A stretch of 64,000 nucleotides of DNA from Spongiibacter nanhainus (GCF_016132545.1 NZ_CP066167.1:186001-250000); one strand, 5' to 3'. Shown: positions 25,922 through 35,562, counted from the first letter of the stretch. Notes: generated by a model from the letters alone, not told the origin. Translations and numbers: made by a program.

Positions 25922-26038
25922 GCTTGTCTCCGTTGATTGGCTTGTTGCCCAATCAGTTGTGGGGCGGCTCGGCGCCCCGAATGAATATCTTGCAAAAATA
26001 CTAGCTTACAAACAATAGAGTGCGAGGCCTGGGCCGAT

Positions 26039-26440
26039 TTACTCGCCGATTGCCTCTGCCTCAAGAGGGTACACGCCGTTTTCGTCGTGAACCTCTTTGC
26101 CGGTCAGCGGTGGGTTGAACACGCAGGCCAGCTTCATATCTTCACTGCCGCCGCGCAGCAGGTGCTTGTCGTGTTGGTCGAGGATATAAAGCGTGCCGGG
26201 CTCAATTTTATAAATCTTGCCATCGGCGACCGTTTCCACCTCGCCATTGCCTTCCATGCAGTACACCGACTCCAGGTGGTTCTGGTAGTGAATCGGCGTT
26301 TCAGTGCCGGCAAAGATGGTGGTGATATGGAAGGAGAAGCCCATGTTGTCGTCTTTTAGCGACATGCGCACGCTTTGCCAGTTGCCGCCATCGATTTTAC
26401 GGGGAGAGTTTTCGCAGTCCTTCAGAGTTCTTACGATCAT
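26039..26440 (-). CDS. ectC: L-ectoine synthase
   Basis: A 133-residue cupin-fold enzyme that cyclises N-gamma-acetyl-diaminobutyrate to ectoine. The family's conserved N-terminus [16 protein letters not shown] and [20 protein letters not shown] are present. So are the metal-ligand region [10 protein letters not shown] and the substrate-binding end [19 protein letters not shown]. It follows ectB with 117 bp between them, and that gap contains a terminator-like hairpin. Confidence 0.96.
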   Translation of the reverse strand: MIVRTLKDCENSPRKIDGGNWQSVRMSLKDDNMGFSFHITTIFAGTETPIHYQNHLESVYCMEGNGEVETVADGKIYKIEPGTLYILDQHDKHLLRGGSEDMKLACVFNPPLTGKEVHDENGVYPLEAEAIGE

Positions 26441-26506
26441 TGTGTGATGATGTCCTGTTTCAGTTCGTGTCGTTCCCGGGGCGCGCAGTGCGACGGAGAC
26501 CGGGCT

Positions 26507-26533
26507 TGTAAAAACGCCCGGCGGGCCGGGCGT
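26507..26533 (-). terminator. Terminator-like hairpin between ectB and ectC
   Basis: On the minus strand ACGCCCGG, loop CCCG and CCGGGCGT form a perfect 8-bp G/C stem followed by TTTTTAC. It lies inside the operon, so it may act as an attenuator or set the ectB:ectC ratio. Confidence 0.7.
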
Positions 26534-26557
26534 GACGAAATTGTTGGCAGCGGCGGC

Positions 26558-27880
<1,323 letters not shown>

Positions 27881-27940
27881 TTAAAGTCGTGACGTTAATC
27901 CGTGCCCAACCGGGCTTTCACCGTTGCTATCTGTTAACGA

Positions 27941-28495
27941 CTAGCTGGTGAAGGGGCCAATACGCAGCAATGCCTCGCTGTCGTGGTGGCCGTAGAAGTG
28001 CTTGTCCTTGTCAAACCAGATGTCGTGCTTCAGCTCGGCACCCTTATCCCGGGCGAAACTGCGAAACAGAGCCCATGACGCCTCGTTGTCCGGCGTGATG
28101 GTGGTTTCCAGGTGGGTGAGGGCGGCGCACTCGGGGCGATCGATAATGGCGTGCATCATCTTTTTGGCCAGGCCGCGCCCGCGCTGGCTGCTGTCCACCA
28201 CAACCTGCCACAGAAAATAGGTATCTGGCTTGCCGGGCGGTACGTAGCCGGAGATAAAGCCGACCAGTTTGCCGTCTTCCTCGACGGCAACTGAGGTATC
28301 GGCAAAGTGGGTGCACTGCAGCAAATTACAGTAAACCGAGTTGGGATCCAGAGGCGGGCTGTTCTCCACCAGCTGGTTCAATGGAAAGCCGTCTTCCGCT
28401 GTGGGTTTGCGAAAAACGAGGTTCAAGGCGTCCGTAGGCGTCTCTTGATTTGATTTCAACACAATTGTTTTGTGTTCATAATATTTTTGCCTCAA
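27941..28495 (-). CDS. ectA: L-2,4-diaminobutyrate N-gamma-acetyltransferase
   Basis: A 184-residue GNAT acetyltransferase, the second step of ectoine synthesis. The core FRKPTAEDGFPLNQLVE, the TYFLWQVVVDSSQRGRGLAKKM region with the acetyl-CoA loop RGRGLA, and HLETTITPDNEASWALF match EctA. The start is uncertain. The open frame begins with a TTG at 28495. An ATG at 28478, after GAGG, is out of frame but would join ectA if the AAAA run at about 28468-28471 had one more A. A GTG at 28462 is a third option. The last 154 residues are not in doubt. Confidence 0.93.
   Translation of the reverse strand: MRQKYYEHKTIVLKSNQETPTDALNLVFRKPTAEDGFPLNQLVENSPPLDPNSVYCNLLQCTHFADTSVAVEEDGKLVGFISGYVPPGKPDTYFLWQVVVDSSQRGRGLAKKMMHAIIDRPECAALTHLETTITPDNEASWALFRSFARDKGAELKHDIWFDKDKHFYGHHDSEALLRIGPFTS
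28458..28476. promoter_or_regulatory. Perfect inverted repeat at the 5' end of ectA
   Basis: AACACAA (28458-28464), spacer TTGTT and TTGTGTT (28470-28476). This 19-bp palindrome covers the first ectA codons or, if a later start is used, the leader. It could be an operator for EctR or an RNA hairpin near the start codon. Confidence 0.4.
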
Positions 28496-28576
28496 AAGCC
28501 CGTGTGATAAGGCGTTGGCGCCGATATGACACCGCTTTAAAGCAAATTTATGAACCCAACCTCCCTGACAAATGCT

Positions 28577-28593
28577 TAGTACACGATGTATTA
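28577..28593. promoter_or_regulatory. Candidate EctR operator overlapping the ectA -10 element
   Basis: TAGTACA, CGA and TGTATTA form a pseudopalindrome with 6 of 7 matching positions. It overlaps the -10 box of the ectA promoter, where a MarR-type repressor would block RNA polymerase. Reported EctR1 sites in methylotrophs are AT-rich pseudopalindromes in the same position. Confidence 0.5.
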
Positions 28594-28619
28594 TAGCGGC
28601 TTCGGACGTTATTTTTCAA
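28590..28619 (-). promoter_or_regulatory. Sigma-70 promoter of the ectoine operon
   Basis: On the minus strand TTGAAA (28619-28614), an 18-bp spacer and TATAAT (28595-28590, consensus) precede ectA by about 95 bp. Confidence 0.7.
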
Positions 28620-28704
28620 ACTACACAATGGATTGGTTGGTATTTTTACGGTGCATAAATCGATGCTGAGCACTAAAATCGCGCCTCTACGAGAGGTAAG
28701 CCAG

Positions 28705-29226
28705 ATGTCAGACCGCCATATAGAAGAAGTGCTGATTGCCCTGCGCCGGGTGACCCGCGCGGTTGACCTGCATTCCAAACACTTGATGAAAACCTCGGGC
28801 CTGACCGCGCCCCAGATGATGATTTTGCAAATCCTGCGGGATCACGGTGATGCCATCATCAGCGATATCGCCAAGCGGGTGAACCTGAGTCAGGCAACGG
28901 TGACCAGCATTATCGACCGCCTGGAAAAGCGGAATCTGGTAGTGCGTGAACGCTCCAGCCAGGACAAGCGCAAGGTCTACGCCTGCCTGACGGAAGAGGG
29001 TGCGGAGATCATTCGCAACGCGCCCACGCCGCTACAGGAGTATTTCAAGCGCCAGTTTCGAGATCTGCAGGACTGGGAACAGTTGCAAATCATCAGTTCC
29101 CTGCAGCGGGTGGCGCAAATGATGGACGCTCAACACATTGACGCAGCACCGCTGCTGGATGTGGGCGCCATTGATCGCCAGTACGAAGACGACAAGCCCC
29201 GTTTCGGTTTTGAGGACAGCAAGTGA
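28705..29226 (+). CDS. ectR: MarR-family repressor of ectoine synthesis, EctR
   Basis: A 173-residue winged-helix regulator, divergent from ectA. The MarR core is LRRVTRAVDLHSKHLMKTSG, then the recognition-helix region DIAKRVNLSQATVTSIIDRLEKR and the wing RERSSQDKRKVYACLT. The long C-terminal tail is typical of EctR proteins. The open frame begins with TTG at 28633, but the ATG at 28705 after GAGAGG gives the expected N-terminus MSDRHIEEVLIAL. It probably represses ectABC-ask at low salt. Its stop overlaps the cytochrome gene by 4 bp. Confidence 0.9.
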   Translation: MSDRHIEEVLIALRRVTRAVDLHSKHLMKTSGLTAPQMMILQILRDHGDAIISDIAKRVNLSQATVTSIIDRLEKRNLVVRERSSQDKRKVYACLTEEGAEIIRNAPTPLQEYFKRQFRDLQDWEQLQIISSLQRVAQMMDAQHIDAAPLLDVGAIDRQYEDDKPRFGFEDSK

Positions 29227-29630
29227 AGCGAGTCTTTTTATTGCTATGGCTATTCGCAATGGCTTTAGCTATCGCGGCGTGTGGCCCGTCGCCTGAGACC
29301 GCGCCGGCGGCAGCGCCGGGTGCTGGCGATAGCGCCAACACGGCCAGTACGCAGAGTGACCCTCGGCGGCGCATGCCTGTTGATGAGGGGCTCAAGGCTA
29401 AGTATATTCAGAGCTGTTATTCCTGCCACAGCGGCGGCGTCAATGGCGCCCCACGCAGTGGTGTGTGGTCGGAATGGCAGCCGCGCTTTTCCCAGGGGAT
29501 GGAAGTGCTGGTAAGCAATACCCGCCACGGCATCCGCGCCATGCCGCCCAAGGGCATGTGCGTCAATTGCAGCGACGAGGACTATCGAGCGCTGATTCTG
29601 TTTATGGCCAATCCCCCCGAGACTCCCTAA
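29223..29630 (+). CDS. Cytochrome c5-family lipoprotein
   Basis: A 135-residue protein starting with GTG, overlapping the ectR stop. The signal peptide ends in the lipobox AIAAC (Cys20), followed by an Ala/Pro-rich linker. The heme motif is CYSCH, the sixth-ligand Met lies in AMPPKGM, and a second Cys pair CVNC before SDEDYRALILFMA is typical of cytochrome c5. It is probably a membrane-tethered periplasmic electron carrier. It closely resembles the soluble cytochrome at 37154-37453. Its coupling to ectR has no obvious explanation. Confidence 0.88.
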   Translation: MKRVFLLLWLFAMALAIAACGPSPETAPAAAPGAGDSANTASTQSDPRRRMPVDEGLKAKYIQSCYSCHSGGVNGAPRSGVWSEWQPRFSQGMEVLVSNTRHGIRAMPPKGMCVNCSDEDYRALILFMANPPETP

Positions 29631-29775
29631 GCCGATTTTCTACATTGTGCTGATTTTGTTCCGCTTCTTTTATGGGGGCGCGAGGGATCGTGTGCGGCGC
29701 AGGAGATCTGCGCTGCGGGCATCATCGTAGAGTGCCGGGTGTAGGCGGCGAGTCCCGAGTGGCTGATTACGCGCT

Positions 29776-29791
29776 ACACTGAGGTCAGTGT
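29776..29791. promoter_or_regulatory. Perfect palindrome before the ybgA-phr operon
   Basis: ACACTGA, GG and TCAGTGT, followed by TTTCT. It may be an operator for the downstream operon or a short terminator for the ectR-cytochrome transcript. Confidence 0.4.
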
Positions 29792-29829
29792 TTTCTGATA
29801 ATGATGGTGTTTTTATGGGGGTTGTGAAC

Positions 29830-30780
29830 ATGGAGCTGCCGCAGCCGATTCGCATTGGTATCAGTGCGTGTTTGATGGGGGAGGAAGTCCGCTACGACGG
29901 CGGCCACAAGCGCTTCCCCTTTGCCACTGACGAATTGAGTCGCCACTTTGAGTTTGTGCATGTCTGTCCTGAGCAGGCGATCGGCATGGGTGTGCCGCGT
30001 CCCACTATTCGCCTGGTGGGCGACCCCGACCAGCCCCGTTTGCAGGGCACCCAGGATGCCAGCCTGGATGTGACCGAAAAAATGCAGGTCTTCGCCCGGG
30101 ATACTGCACAGAAACTCGACCATATCAGCGGTTATATCTTTTGCGCCAAGTCACCCAGCTGCGGCATGGAGCGTGTGCCGGTGGTGTCTGAGAAGGGCAA
30201 TGGCCTGGGTAAGGTCGGCGTCGGCGTTTACGCTCGGGAGCTAATGGCGGCCCACCCGCTGCTGCCGGTGGAGGAGAATGGCCGGCTCAATGACCTGCAG
30301 CTGCGGGAAAACTTTGTGCTGAGGGTGGTTGCCTACGCCCGCTGGCAGGCGCTGGAGGCCGAAGGTATGACGGCTGCCGGCCTGCAGACTTTTCACCGCC
30401 GACACAAATTCTTGTTGTTGGCTCACAATCAGCAGATCTATCGGGAGCTGGGGCCCTTGGTAGCGGGGGCTGATGACGTTGAAGCCGCGGCAAACGAATA
30501 TATCCAACGTTTTATGGCGGCGTTGAAAAAACCGGCCAATCCTCGCAATCACCGCAATGCATTAATGCATATCCAGGGCTTTTTCAAAAATCACTTGGAG
30601 AAAGAAGACCGGGAGCGCTTGTCTGAAGTGATCGCCGACTACGCGGCGGGATTGTTGCCGCTACTGGTGCCTCTGGAAATGCTGTCGTTATTCTTGGAGA
30701 AGTACCAAATCGACTACCTACAGGATCAATATTACTTCAATCCCTACCCCCGTGATCTGAAGTTACGGGTGGGCCTGTGA
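29830..30780 (+). CDS. YbgA-like protein (DUF523 and DUF1722 domains)
   Basis: A 316-residue two-domain protein. The N-terminal DUF523 domain shows GISACLMGEEVRYDGGHKR and a CAKSPSCGM motif (about residues 95-110) with paired cysteines. The C-terminal DUF1722 domain contains FHRRHKFLLLAHNQQ and HIQGFFKNHLEKEDR. The frame is open from 29788; the ATG at 29830, preceded by GGGGG, gives the usual N-terminus. Alternative ATGs are at 29788 and 29815. E. coli has the same order, ybgA-phrB. The Cys motifs suggest metal or thiol chemistry, perhaps thiouracil breakdown or tRNA-related, but this is not shown here. Confidence 0.87.
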   Translation: MELPQPIRIGISACLMGEEVRYDGGHKRFPFATDELSRHFEFVHVCPEQAIGMGVPRPTIRLVGDPDQPRLQGTQDASLDVTEKMQVFARDTAQKLDHISGYIFCAKSPSCGMERVPVVSEKGNGLGKVGVGVYARELMAAHPLLPVEENGRLNDLQLRENFVLRVVAYARWQALEAEGMTAAGLQTFHRRHKFLLLAHNQQIYRELGPLVAGADDVEAAANEYIQRFMAALKKPANPRNHRNALMHIQGFFKNHLEKEDRERLSEVIADYAAGLLPLLVPLEMLSLFLEKYQIDYLQDQYYFNPYPRDLKLRVGL

Positions 30781-32144
30781 CCACATTGGTTTGGTTTCGT
30801 CACGATCTCCGGACCCTGGACAACACGGCGTTAACCGAGGCCGCTAAGGCCGGAGAGGTGAGAGGTGTATACCTGTTATGCCCGGAGCAGCTCGATGAGC
30901 ATGTGATCGCGCCCATCCGCCGCCATTATCTGCGTCGGGTGCTGGACGACCTGGCCGCCCAGATGGCTGCCTTGGGTATCCCCTTTGATATCGTGGAAGC
31001 TGGGCACTTTCGCAAGGTGCCTGAGCGGCTTGCCAGCTACTGCGATCAACACGGCATAGAGCGGGTCATTGCCCACCGGGAGTGGCTGGTGGACGAGCAG
31101 CGCCGGGATCAGGCCTGCGAGGCGGCGCTGCCGGTGCCTTTGACTCTGGTTGAAGACAATCTGCTGGGGGCGACCCAGGTAATGAAGGGCGACGGTGATC
31201 CCTACAAGGTGTTTACGCCCTTTTCGCGCCAGGCACGCCAGCACATTGCCAATGACTTCCCGGTTTGCCGTCGCCGCCCCAAGGCGCAGGGTAAGGCCTA
31301 TGTCCCGGAAACCTGTCCGGTGTTTGGCGAGGAGGTCTCCTCGGCGTCCTGGCCGGCGGCCGAGGAGGCGGTGTTGTCACAGTTGCGGCGCTTTTGCGCC
31401 GAGCGGGCAGACGATTACAAGGCGGAGCGAGATTTCCCGGCTTTGGATAGTACCTCCCGGCTGTCCGCCGCGCTGGCGCTGGGGGTAATCAGTGCCCGCC
31501 AGTGTTTGTCGCGGCTGCGGGCCGAGTGCGGCGACAGCATCTGGGATGCCAAGTCCGGGCCCGGCAGTTGGATGAACGAGCTGCTGTGGCGGGAGTTCTA
31601 CCGCTACATCGCCCATCACTACCCCCGGGTGGTGATGGGGCGGGCCTTTCAGGCCGAGACCGAAGCCCTCAACTGGGGCAACGACCAGGCCTTGTTCGAG
31701 GCCTGGCAGCAGGGGCAGACGGGCTATCCTGTTGTCGATGCCGCGATGCGGCAGCTGGCTCAGACCGGTTGGATGCACAACCGTCTGCGGATGATTGCCG
31801 CATCGTTTCTTTGCAAGCATTTGCATATCGACTGGCGCTGGGGCGAGCGCCATTTTCTCGAGCAGTTGATCGATGCCGACTTCGCTTCCAACAATGGTGG
31901 CTGGCAGTGGGCGGCCTCTACCGGCACCGACGCGGCGCCTTATTTCCGTATATTTAATCCCACCACCCAGGCCCAGAAGTTCGATCCCGATGGGCGCTTT
32001 ATCATCCATTACGTTCCCGAGTTGAGTGGCTTGTCGGGCAAGGCGCTCTATCAGCCCGCCGCGATGGATAACTATCCGCCTCCCATTGTCGAACACCGCT
32101 GGGCCCGGGAAACCACGCTGGCGTTGTTCCAGGCTCTCAAGTAG
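30777..32144 (+). CDS. phrB: Deoxyribodipyrimidine photolyase (class I CPD photolyase)
   Basis: A 455-residue light-dependent DNA repair enzyme. The antenna domain starts LVWFRHDLRTLDNTAL. The FAD domain has WREFYRYIAHHYP, GYPVVDAAMRQLAQTGWMHN, the CPD-binding WRWGERHF and the segment DADFASNNGGWQWAASTGTD that holds the electron-transfer Trp. It starts at a GTG overlapping the previous stop by 4 bp, so the two proteins are translated together. The length fits the PhrB family. Confidence 0.95.
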   Translation: MTTLVWFRHDLRTLDNTALTEAAKAGEVRGVYLLCPEQLDEHVIAPIRRHYLRRVLDDLAAQMAALGIPFDIVEAGHFRKVPERLASYCDQHGIERVIAHREWLVDEQRRDQACEAALPVPLTLVEDNLLGATQVMKGDGDPYKVFTPFSRQARQHIANDFPVCRRRPKAQGKAYVPETCPVFGEEVSSASWPAAEEAVLSQLRRFCAERADDYKAERDFPALDSTSRLSAALALGVISARQCLSRLRAECGDSIWDAKSGPGSWMNELLWREFYRYIAHHYPRVVMGRAFQAETEALNWGNDQALFEAWQQGQTGYPVVDAAMRQLAQTGWMHNRLRMIAASFLCKHLHIDWRWGERHFLEQLIDADFASNNGGWQWAASTGTDAAPYFRIFNPTTQAQKFDPDGRFIIHYVPELSGLSGKALYQPAAMDNYPPPIVEHRWARETTLALFQALK

Positions 32145-32240
32145 TTACGCCGATTGGCGTAGTCCTGGCGTGCTCCACTGTGCTATTTTCAAAGCTATAA
32201 CACGGCACGTGAGAATAGCCGGTCGGTAATAAGGGAAGCT

Positions 32241-32789
32241 ATGTTCCGTCAAATTATTAAGACTTCAGTGCTGCTGGCGCTGGGACTGGGGAGTGCGGCC
32301 TGTTCGGCCCTGGATCAACGCCCGCTGTTTGGTATGCGGGAGTCGGTGTTTATCGAGGAGCTGGGGGAGTGTTATCCCGCCAAGATCGATACCGGCGCCG
32401 GTAGTGGCTCCCTCAATGCCATCAATATCACACTGGATAAAGGACCCAAAAAAGGGGACGATGTCGTCCACTTTGATCTGGTCTTGCCCGATAACAGCCT
32501 GCGCAGCATGAGTTTGCCCATTGTGAAGTACATCCGGGTGCAGCGCCGTGCCGCCGATGTGGAGGAGGGCGAGAAAGACTACAACCTGCGCCCCGCCGTG
32601 GCGGTGCACTTTGTGATTGGTGGTGTGAGCAGGCGAGTCGAAATCAATTTGGCCGATCGCCGCGGATTTGACTACCCGCTGCTGGTGGGGGCCAAGCCGC
32701 TGCGGGCCTTTGATGCGCTGGTCGATACCAGCGGTGAATATCTTCAGGGAGACTGTCCCGCATCTCAGCAAAAGGATGAGGCTAAATGA
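32241..32789 (+). CDS. Retropepsin-like aspartic protease, RimB/ATP-dependent zinc protease family, lipoprotein
   Basis: A 182-residue protein. The signal peptide ends in the lipobox GSAAC (Cys21). The active-site motif of the retropepsin-like PF05618 family reads KIDTGAGSGSLNA (Asp near residue 51). The rest is beta-rich, ending with NLADRRGFDYPLLVG, the family's second signature. Many family databases call it an ATP-dependent zinc protease, but the DTGA motif points to an aspartic protease fold. It overlaps the next gene by 4 bp. Such proteases are encoded beside ATP-grasp amidoligases and may trim or process their products. Confidence 0.87.
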   Translation: MFRQIIKTSVLLALGLGSAACSALDQRPLFGMRESVFIEELGECYPAKIDTGAGSGSLNAINITLDKGPKKGDDVVHFDLVLPDNSLRSMSLPIVKYIRVQRRAADVEEGEKDYNLRPAVAVHFVIGGVSRRVEINLADRRGFDYPLLVGAKPLRAFDALVDTSGEYLQGDCPASQQKDEAK

Positions 32790-34321
32790 AGGGCGTGAAG
32801 GCGCATGTAAGGTTGATTGCCGCAGCTCTGCTGGTGGTGGGTGCGGTGACGACATTGTGGCAGATCTTTGCCCTGAATATACCGGTATCGGCCGAGACTA
32901 CTGAGCCAGTGTGGGTGATCGATACCAAAATCAGCTTTCAGGCCCGCAGCAATTCGCCAGTGAAGGTGCAGATGTATTTGCCGCCAAGCTGGAGCAAATT
33001 TATCACCCTCGACGAAAGCTTTGTGGCGCGCAACTACGGCGTCAATGTCGATCAAATGGAGCATAACCGCCGGGCGGTATGGTCAGCGCGTCGAGCAGAG
33101 GGCAGTCAGCAGATGTTCTATCGGCTGATGCTGACCCAGCGCAGCAATGCGCGTTTCTCCGGAGAGGAGCCCGGCCCCCAATTTAGCGAGAGTCCCAAGT
33201 TAGAGGGCGCGGAAAAAGTCGCGGTGGAGGCATTGCTAAAGCCGATTCGTGAGCATTCTGCCGATATTGAAACCTTTATCCGCGAAGCCATTAAATTGCT
33301 CAATGACACCGATAACGACAATGCCCGGCTGCTGCTGCGCAACGACTATTCCGAGCGCAGCCGGACCCGGGTACTTGAGCTGTTACTGGCTTCGGCCCAT
33401 ATCCCGGTGGAGCAGGTGCACACGCTGCGGCTGATCAGTGGTAGCAGTCAGACGCCAGAGCTGTGGGTGCGCAGCTACAACGGTCAGCGTTGGCTATATT
33501 TTAATCCCGCCACCGGCGAGGAGGGGCTGCCTGAAGACCGTATTGTGTGGTGGACCGGCTCAGACCCCATCGCCAAGGTGGAGGGCGGTTATCGCCTGGA
33601 CGTGGAAATCAGCGCTAACCAGCGCACTGTCAATTCCATTTCCCTGGCGCAGAGCATCGCCGAGAGCCGCGACGACAATGGTTGGGCGATGTCGATGTAC
33701 AGCCTGCCGCTGCAGTCCCAGCACACCTTTGAGATTATCGTGATGATCCCGGTTGGGGTGATGCTGATTCTGCTCCTGCGCAATATCATTGGCATTGAAA
33801 CACTGGGCACCTTTACCCCGGTGCTGATCGGCCTGGCCTTTCGGGAGACGCAGGTGCTGTGGGGGATTTTTCTATTCACCTTTATCTCGGCGCTGGGCCT
33901 GGGGCTGCGATCGTATCTTGAGCACTTACACTTGCAGCTGTTGTCCCGGCTGTCGGTGGTGCTGACCTTTGTGGTGATTGTAATGGCCTTGATTGCCGTG
34001 TTGGGCCATAAATTGGGTCTCGACCGAGGGCTGTCGATTGCGCTGTTCCCCATGGTTATTCTGACCATGTCCATCGAGCGCTTGTCTATTGTCTGGGAAG
34101 AGCGCGGCGGTATGCACAGCATCAAGGTAGGGATAGGTACTCTGTTTGCCGCCACCCTGGCGCACCTGATGATGAGCTACCCACCCTGGGTGTATTTTGT
34201 CTTTACCTTCCCGGGCACGCTGCTGGTGTTTATGGCGCTGATGCTGGCTCTGGGGCACTATCGCGGCTACCGCTTGATGGAGCTGTTCCGCTTTAAAGAT
34301 ATGGTCAGGGAGCCCGACTGA
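32786..34321 (+). CDS. Inactive transglutaminase fused to a seven-TM domain (UUP1/7TM_transglut family)
   Basis: A 511-residue inner-membrane protein. An N-terminal membrane anchor (about residues 9-30) leads into a periplasmic transglutaminase-like domain. This domain keeps the fold elements (EVLELLLASAHIPVEQ, GQRWLYFNPATGE) but lacks the catalytic Cys-His-Asp set. From about residue 310, seven hydrophobic segments follow (IPVGVMLILLLRNIIG to GTLLVFMALMLALGHY). The family is consistently found between the retropepsin-like and ATP-grasp genes, as here. It overlaps the upstream gene by 4 bp, and its last base is the first base of the next ATG. It may bind or present a peptide substrate. Confidence 0.9.
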   Translation: MKGVKAHVRLIAAALLVVGAVTTLWQIFALNIPVSAETTEPVWVIDTKISFQARSNSPVKVQMYLPPSWSKFITLDESFVARNYGVNVDQMEHNRRAVWSARRAEGSQQMFYRLMLTQRSNARFSGEEPGPQFSESPKLEGAEKVAVEALLKPIREHSADIETFIREAIKLLNDTDNDNARLLLRNDYSERSRTRVLELLLASAHIPVEQVHTLRLISGSSQTPELWVRSYNGQRWLYFNPATGEEGLPEDRIVWWTGSDPIAKVEGGYRLDVEISANQRTVNSISLAQSIAESRDDNGWAMSMYSLPLQSQHTFEIIVMIPVGVMLILLLRNIIGIETLGTFTPVLIGLAFRETQVLWGIFLFTFISALGLGLRSYLEHLHLQLLSRLSVVLTFVVIVMALIAVLGHKLGLDRGLSIALFPMVILTMSIERLSIVWEERGGMHSIKVGIGTLFAATLAHLMMSYPPWVYFVFTFPGTLLVFMALMLALGHYRGYRLMELFRFKDMVREPD

Positions 34322-35562
34322 TGTCGTTGATCACCACGTGGAAGTCACTGCGTGCCAAGGGCATTATGGGGATCAATCAGCGCAATGCGGACTATGTGCT
34401 GCGCTATAATTCCCGCCATTTGTATCCCCTGGTGGACGACAAAATCCGCACCAAGCTCAAGGCCATTGAGGCGGGTATCAACGTGCCGCCGCTGTATGGC
34501 ATTGTCGATTCCGAGCAGAAAATCGGCCAGTTTGAAGAGCTTATCGCCGGTAAAAAGGACTTTGTCATCAAGCCCTCTCAGGGCGCCGGTGGCGACGGTA
34601 TTATGGTGATCTCCGACCAGTTTGAGGGCTATTACCGTACAGCTGGCGGCCGCATGCTGACCCTGGAAGATATCGGCTTTCACCTGTCCGGTACGCTGTC
34701 GGGGATTTACTCCCTGGGCGGCCATCGGGATCGGGCCATGGTGGAGTATCGGGTGATTCCCGATTCGGTATTCAGTGCCATCAGCTATGAGGGCGTGCCG
34801 GATATCCGCATTATCGTGTTAAAGGGCTATCCGCTGCTGGCTATGCTGCGACTGCCCACTCGTCAGTCCGGGGGCAAAGCCAACCTCCACCAGGGCGCCA
34901 TTGGGGTGGGGGTCGATCTGGCCACAGGCATTACCCTCGATGGTACCTGGCACAACAAGCGTATTCAGATTCACCCCGATACCGCCAATCCGGTGCGGGG
35001 CGTTCAGCTCCCCTACTGGGAAGGGTTTATGTCGCTGGCGACCCGCTGCTACGAGCTGACCGGCTTGGGTTACCTAGGGGTGGATATGGTGCTGGATCGG
35101 GACAAGGGACCGCTGATGCTGGAGCTCAATGCCCGTCCCGGTCTCAATATACAAATTGCCAACGATACGGGGCTGGCGGCGCGCTGCGCGCGGGTGGAAG
35201 AGGAAATCGCCCGGCTTGAGGCCAAAGGCATTGAGGCGAGCCCGGCCAAGCGTCTGGCCTTCTGTCAGCGGGAGTTCGCGGATGCCGGTTATGCATCGCT
35301 GAGTGTTGCCAGCAGTGTGGGTGACAGCGCTGCGGCTGATGCTGAAAGCGCTGCGGCCGATGCTGACAAGAAGAAGGAGAGCGGCGCGCCCCAACAGGAC
35401 GTGGTCGAACCGAGTAAGGCGGCCAGCGAGCCCGAACCGGCTGTGGCAGTTGGCGACGATAGCGTCAGCGAGGAGCTTGCCCCCGCCGCCGAGTCATCGG
35501 CAGCGCAGAGCAAGGATGTCGATGTCGCGTCGCCTGATACGCCGCGGCAATTGACCTGGTAA
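34321..35562 (+). CDS. Alpha-L-glutamate ligase-like ATP-grasp protein (RimK-related)
   Basis: A 413-residue protein. The ATP-grasp fold is clear: KPSQGAGGDGIMVI (about residue 84), the substrate loop GGKANLHQGAIGVGVDLATG, and the metal-binding end LMLELNARPGLNIQIAND (about residue 262). Relatives join an amino acid such as glutamate to a peptide or cofactor. From about residue 325 it has an 85-residue tail rich in Ala, Ser, Glu, Asp and Pro, which looks disordered and is unusual for this family. It is the last gene of the three-gene operon. Neither substrate nor product is known. Confidence 0.88.
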   Translation: MSLITTWKSLRAKGIMGINQRNADYVLRYNSRHLYPLVDDKIRTKLKAIEAGINVPPLYGIVDSEQKIGQFEELIAGKKDFVIKPSQGAGGDGIMVISDQFEGYYRTAGGRMLTLEDIGFHLSGTLSGIYSLGGHRDRAMVEYRVIPDSVFSAISYEGVPDIRIIVLKGYPLLAMLRLPTRQSGGKANLHQGAIGVGVDLATGITLDGTWHNKRIQIHPDTANPVRGVQLPYWEGFMSLATRCYELTGLGYLGVDMVLDRDKGPLMLELNARPGLNIQIANDTGLAARCARVEEEIARLEAKGIEASPAKRLAFCQREFADAGYASLSVASSVGDSAAADAESAAADADKKKESGAPQQDVVEPSKAASEPEPAVAVGDDSVSEELAPAAESSAAQSKDVDVASPDTPRQLTW

